Source: DASRBA01 sp036559665 (GTDB taxonomy: Bacteria; Myxococcota; Myxococcia; Myxococcales; Myxococcaceae). From it: a stretch of 22,422 nucleotides of DNA. The stretch's first letter is position 1. Each line of letters begins with the position of its first letter. This document shows positions 19,622 to 22,422 of this stretch, in pieces. The position numbers and the translations under genes are program-made. Location: assembly GCA_036559665.1 (NCBI GenBank), contig DATBSS010000173.1, positions 1 to 22,422 on the forward strand, read 5' to 3'. The notes under the pieces are model-generated. The model saw only the letters and a list, made by a program, of their open reading frames with translations, was not told the origin of the DNA and did not search any database.

Positions 19622-22189
19622 TCAGCTGCTCCAGTAGTAGCTGAGCTTGAAGAGCACCGAGTCGATGGCCGGTCCCGTCAGAAGCCGCTGCGGCCACAGC
19701 GTGGCGGGCACGGGCTCGCCCGGGAGCGACGGCTGGCTGCCCTGCTGGTGCGAGTAGACCAGGAAGAGCGTGGAGCCGGACCGGTACTCCCAGCGCAGCA
19801 CCACGCTGAGGTTGAGCGCCGCCTCGTAGATGTTGTCCAGCGGGACCGAGACGGGCGTCAGCGCGGAGAACCGGATGGGCTCGCGCGCCGGGCTGGAGAC
19901 GCCCTGGTAGGTGGACCCGAAGAGGATGTAATCCGTGAACAGCTGCGCGTACCCCTGCAGGCTGAGGCGGGGGTGGATGAGCCACTGCTGGCGCAGCGTG
20001 AGGGACAGATAGGTGGCTTGCAGGTTCGCCAGCAGGAAGTCGTAGGTGTCGAAGCTGCCCGCGTAGCGCGGCGCGTACTCGTCCCGCCCCACCAGGAAGT
20101 CCAGGCCGGTCTCCAGCGACGGGAGGGGCCGCCACGAGAGGCTGGCGGTCTCGGACCCGCCCCAGGCCCCGGGGAGCAGCGGCCCGCGGTCGAAGTACGC
20201 CACCGACGAATAGCTGTCGAGGGAGAGGGGCCGGTTGCTGTTCGTCGACACGATGAAATAGAGCGCGGCGTTGCCGGCCTGCTCCAGCGGGACCCCCGTG
20301 CCTCCGAGTTGGCGGACGTCGTAGCCGCCCGCTTCGAGGGTCGCCGCCAGGCTCAGGACGTCGAAGCTGGGGAGCGTGAGATCCAGGGCGCTCTCCATCC
20401 AGCTCCCGCGGTTGAGGTTGCGCCCGTCGGTGGTCCACCTCGTGCCGGCCGAGAGCCGCGCGTTGAAGGCCTTGAAGGGCCCCAGGCCGTTGGGCCGGTA
20501 GTAGTGCACGGACGCGCGCGGGGCGTGCTCGTTCTGGGTCCGCTGGAAGCCGGTCGCGTTCAGGTCCAGCGTGGGCGTGGCGAAGTCGTAGGCCACGTCC
20601 CAGCGGAAGCCCTCTCCGCCGAACTTCCCCGCCCGCAGGTAACCGCCGTACCCGGCCGCGCCCCGGTTGAAGACCGTCCCGTCCAGCAGCGTGCGCTGGG
20701 GGAGCCCTCCCAGGCCCTTGCTGGCGTCGATCTGGCCCAGGAGCTTGTACTCGCTGTTGTCCGTCCTCAGGTCGAAGTCCACCGCGCCGGCCATGCCCCC
20801 GCGGCCCACGCACTCCTCCGGGAGCACCGGCATCGCCGCCAGCTCCGGGGTGCATTCGCCCACCAGGGGGAGGGCCGCGGCCACGGTGCCGCCCACGCGC
20901 GAGTTTGCGCCCACCAGCCCGCGCGCGACGGCCGCCAGGTAGTTGGTGGTCGGCTGCGGGCTGCCGGGCAGCGTGCTGTTGGGGCCCAGGTGGAGCGGGC
21001 GCGTCGGGTACAGGCCCCACCGCCCATCCGGGTTCGCCTCGTCCTGCGGCTGCCACGGCCCGGCGACGAGGGCGTCCAGCACGGCCACCTCCACGCCCTT
21101 GGCCACCGTGCCCGTCATCTTGGCGGCGGCGAAGATGGGGGACGACAACCCGATCCGCCTGGAATAGACGAGCGACTGCGGCACCTGCCCGGTCTCGCTG
21201 CCCAGGGCCTGGAAGAACTCCAGCCCTTCGGTGAAGAAGGGCCGCTTCTCCGGAAAGAACGATTCGAAGGTGGTCAGGTTGAGGATGATCTGGTCCGCCT
21301 CCACCTGTCCGAAGTCGGGGTTGACGGTGGCGGTGAGGTTCAGGTCGCTGGTGAGCGCCATCCGCATGTCCAGCCCCAGGTCCAGCGAGGGCTCCAGCAG
21401 GTGGGGCGTGGCCGAGCCGTCGGAGAACTGGGGGCGGCGGACGGCGCGCGAGGCCAGGTACGGGCTCAGCGACAGCGTCTGGTGGGGCTTCATCCCGGTG
21501 AGCCCGGTCAGGTGCCCCAGCCGCGAGACGGTCGCGTCGGTGGTAGGCGGGTTGTCCACGGACTCGAGCTGCTCGTGGAGGTGCGCGATCGTCCGGCGGA
21601 CGGAGAACCCCCAGGTCTGCTCCGGCACCGCGGGGAACCGCAGCAGCTTGACCGGGATGGCGATCTCCGCCACCCAGCCGTCCGGGACGCTGCCGGCCAC
21701 GCCGTCCCACACCCCGTCCCAGTCCGTGGTGTAGTTGCGGTCGTCGAAGAACAGCCCGTCCCGCTGGACGCTGCCCGCGCTCAACGTGAACGCGTACGCC
21801 GTGCGGTGGTCGTGCAGGGAGTCGATGATGACCTGCACCGTGTCCGTGGAGAACGAGGTGTCGCGGCGGCCCATGCGCCGGTCAATCAGCTCCGGCTTCG
21901 AGTCGTGGGCGACGATGCCGAAGTAGACGGTCTCCGAGTCGAAGAGGACGCGCAGCTCGGTGCGCTCCGACGGCGCGGTGCCCGCCTTGGGGAAGCGCTG
22001 CACGAACTCCGAGAAGACCGGGGCTTGCTCCCAGGCCTTCTCGTCCAGCTTCCCGTCGATCTGGAGGGTGCCTTGGGCGGGGGCCGCGCGGATGAACTGG
22101 GTGCGCCCCGGGCCCTCCACCGCGGCGTTCGCCCCCAGCGCGCACGACATCAGGCCGGCGAACAGCCCCCACCTCGGTCTACCCGGCAT
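19622..22189 (-). CDS. DUF5916 / CBM9-like outer-membrane barrel protein
   Basis: 855 aa from the ATG at 22189. GGAG (22202-22199) lies 9 nt upstream; an in-frame ATG at 22222 would lie inside the preceding gene without a comparable site. Signal peptide MPGRPRWGLFAGLMSCALGANAA. Residues about 25-200 are a carbohydrate-binding family 9-like domain (GTLQIDGKLDEKAWEQAPVF, VYFGIVAHDSKPELI, DTVQVIIDSLHDHRTAYAF, WVAEIAIPVKLLRF). From about 215 the DUF5916 region follows, with the hallmark NPDFGQVEADQIILNLTTFE and FFPEKRPFFTEGLEFF (about 285-325). The rest is strand-rich and ends in FKLSYYWSS, as expected for an outer-membrane barrel. The substrate is unknown; binding or uptake of glycans or peptides is possible. 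It is coupled to the upstream lanthionine-synthetase-like gene. Confidence 0.9.
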   Translation of the reverse strand: MPGRPRWGLFAGLMSCALGANAAVEGPGRTQFIRAAPAQGTLQIDGKLDEKAWEQAPVFSEFVQRFPKAGTAPSERTELRVLFDSETVYFGIVAHDSKPELIDRRMGRRDTSFSTDTVQVIIDSLHDHRTAYAFTLSAGSVQRDGLFFDDRNYTTDWDGVWDGVAGSVPDGWVAEIAIPVKLLRFPAVPEQTWGFSVRRTIAHLHEQLESVDNPPTTDATVSRLGHLTGLTGMKPHQTLSLSPYLASRAVRRPQFSDGSATPHLLEPSLDLGLDMRMALTSDLNLTATVNPDFGQVEADQIILNLTTFESFFPEKRPFFTEGLEFFQALGSETGQVPQSLVYSRRIGLSSPIFAAAKMTGTVAKGVEVAVLDALVAGPWQPQDEANPDGRWGLYPTRPLHLGPNSTLPGSPQPTTNYLAAVARGLVGANSRVGGTVAAALPLVGECTPELAAMPVLPEECVGRGGMAGAVDFDLRTDNSEYKLLGQIDASKGLGGLPQRTLLDGTVFNRGAAGYGGYLRAGKFGGEGFRWDVAYDFATPTLDLNATGFQRTQNEHAPRASVHYYRPNGLGPFKAFNARLSAGTRWTTDGRNLNRGSWMESALDLTLPSFDVLSLAATLEAGGYDVRQLGGTGVPLEQAGNAALYFIVSTNSNRPLSLDSYSSVAYFDRGPLLPGAWGGSETASLSWRPLPSLETGLDFLVGRDEYAPRYAGSFDTYDFLLANLQATYLSLTLRQQWLIHPRLSLQGYAQLFTDYILFGSTYQGVSSPAREPIRFSALTPVSVPLDNIYEAALNLSVVLRWEYRSGSTLFLVYSHQQGSQPSLPGEPVPATLWPQRLLTGPAIDSVLFKLSYYWSS

Positions 22190-22198
22190 TCCGGCGCT

Positions 22199-22205
22199 CT
22201 CCTCA
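22199..22205 (-). promoter_or_regulatory. Ribosome-binding site joined to the preceding stop codon
   Basis: TGAGGAG (22205-22199) combines the stop codon of the lanthionine-synthetase-like gene with the GGAG site of the DUF5916 gene. The ATG follows 9 nt later. It decides the DUF5916 start and implies coupled translation. Confidence 0.65.
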
Positions 22206-22422
22206 GGAGTCCAGCAGGGCATCCAGCGTGAAGTTGAAGTCCCCGGGCTTCTGCTTCGCGTTGGCCACCCGGTGGAGGAACAGCGCGATGCCGGCGGAGC
22301 CGGTGGCGAAGTCCATGCAGTTCCGCAGCAGGTTGTGCCCGGGGAACCCGATCCCCGTGGGGCGCGGGATGGCGTACACGAGGACGCCGCCCGCCGTCCG
22401 GCGCGCCTCCTCCAGGTAGCTC
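22203..22422 (-). CDS. C-terminus of a lanthionine synthetase (LanKC/LanC-like) protein, partial
   Basis: Only the last 72 residues are in the window; the gene runs off the right edge. The sequence includes SYLEEARRTAGGVLVYAIPR, FPGHNLLRNCMDFATGSAGI and ALFLHRVANAKQKPGDFNFT, ending LDALLDS. The DFATGSAGIALFLHR stretch resembles the end of the LanC-like cyclase domain of class III (LanKC) lanthipeptide synthetases, which close with D-x-A-T-G-S-A-G and a short hydrophobic tail. If so, the missing part should hold lyase and kinase domains. The stop TGA (22205-22203) directly abuts the ribosome-binding site of the DUF5916 gene, so the two are probably one operon. Identification rests on a short stretch. 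Confidence 0.6.
   Translation of the reverse strand, partial: SYLEEARRTAGGVLVYAIPRPTGIGFPGHNLLRNCMDFATGSAGIALFLHRVANAKQKPGDFNFTLDALLDS

Overview
The window looks like chromosomal DNA of a myxobacterium (Myxococcota; Myxococcus/Archangium-like). The reasons are the very high GC with strong G/C third-codon bias, a tmRNA encoding the tag ANDNVELALAA, Ser/Thr kinases with PEGA or TPR tails, an OmpA protein with thrombospondin-type-3 repeats, large WD40 proteins, Gly-rich lipoproteins and a DUF5916 protein. I could not search a database, so the assignment below phylum level is inference.

Layout. (1) 1-1700: a tyrosine recombinase converges on a complete tmRNA gene (minus strand). A strong hairpin terminator lies between them. 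This is the classic end of an integrative element in ssrA, and the element would extend left of the window. (2) 1784-8946: a PEGA-tailed Ser/Thr kinase (+), a translationally coupled pair of M16 peptidase-like proteins (active plus inactive, +), and a TPR-tailed Ser/Thr kinase (-) that sits in an operon behind a small Gln/Ala/Pro-rich coiled-coil protein. Nearly identical 59-bp repeats directly follow both kinase genes and bracket the M16 pair in inverted orientation. (3) 9610-13364: a degenerate, truncated PtsP-like GAF protein (-) is divergent from an OmpA/TSP3 outer-membrane protein (+), which is coupled by TGATG to a small stand-alone adenylate/guanylate cyclase. (4) 13349-17492 (-): an apparent four-gene operon of Gly-rich lipoprotein, two membrane-anchored SPFH (stomatin/HflKC-like) proteins and a luciferase-like oxidoreductase. 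(5) 17618-22422: a 14-repeat WD40 protein (+) runs tail to tail, 3 bp apart, with a DUF5916/CBM9-like outer-membrane barrel protein (-). The upstream neighbour of that barrel gene, cut by the right edge, looks like the C-terminus of a class III-type lanthionine synthetase.

The genes fit a signalling and cell-envelope neighbourhood: two transmembrane kinases, one cyclase, outer-membrane and periplasmic proteins, and protein-interaction repeats. Several promoters (kinase 1 and the WD40 gene) place the predicted transcription start at or next to the GTG start codon, suggesting leaderless mRNAs. Apart from the tmRNA locus there is no gene-free stretch longer than 300 bases. I saw no CRISPR array, insertion sequence or tRNA.
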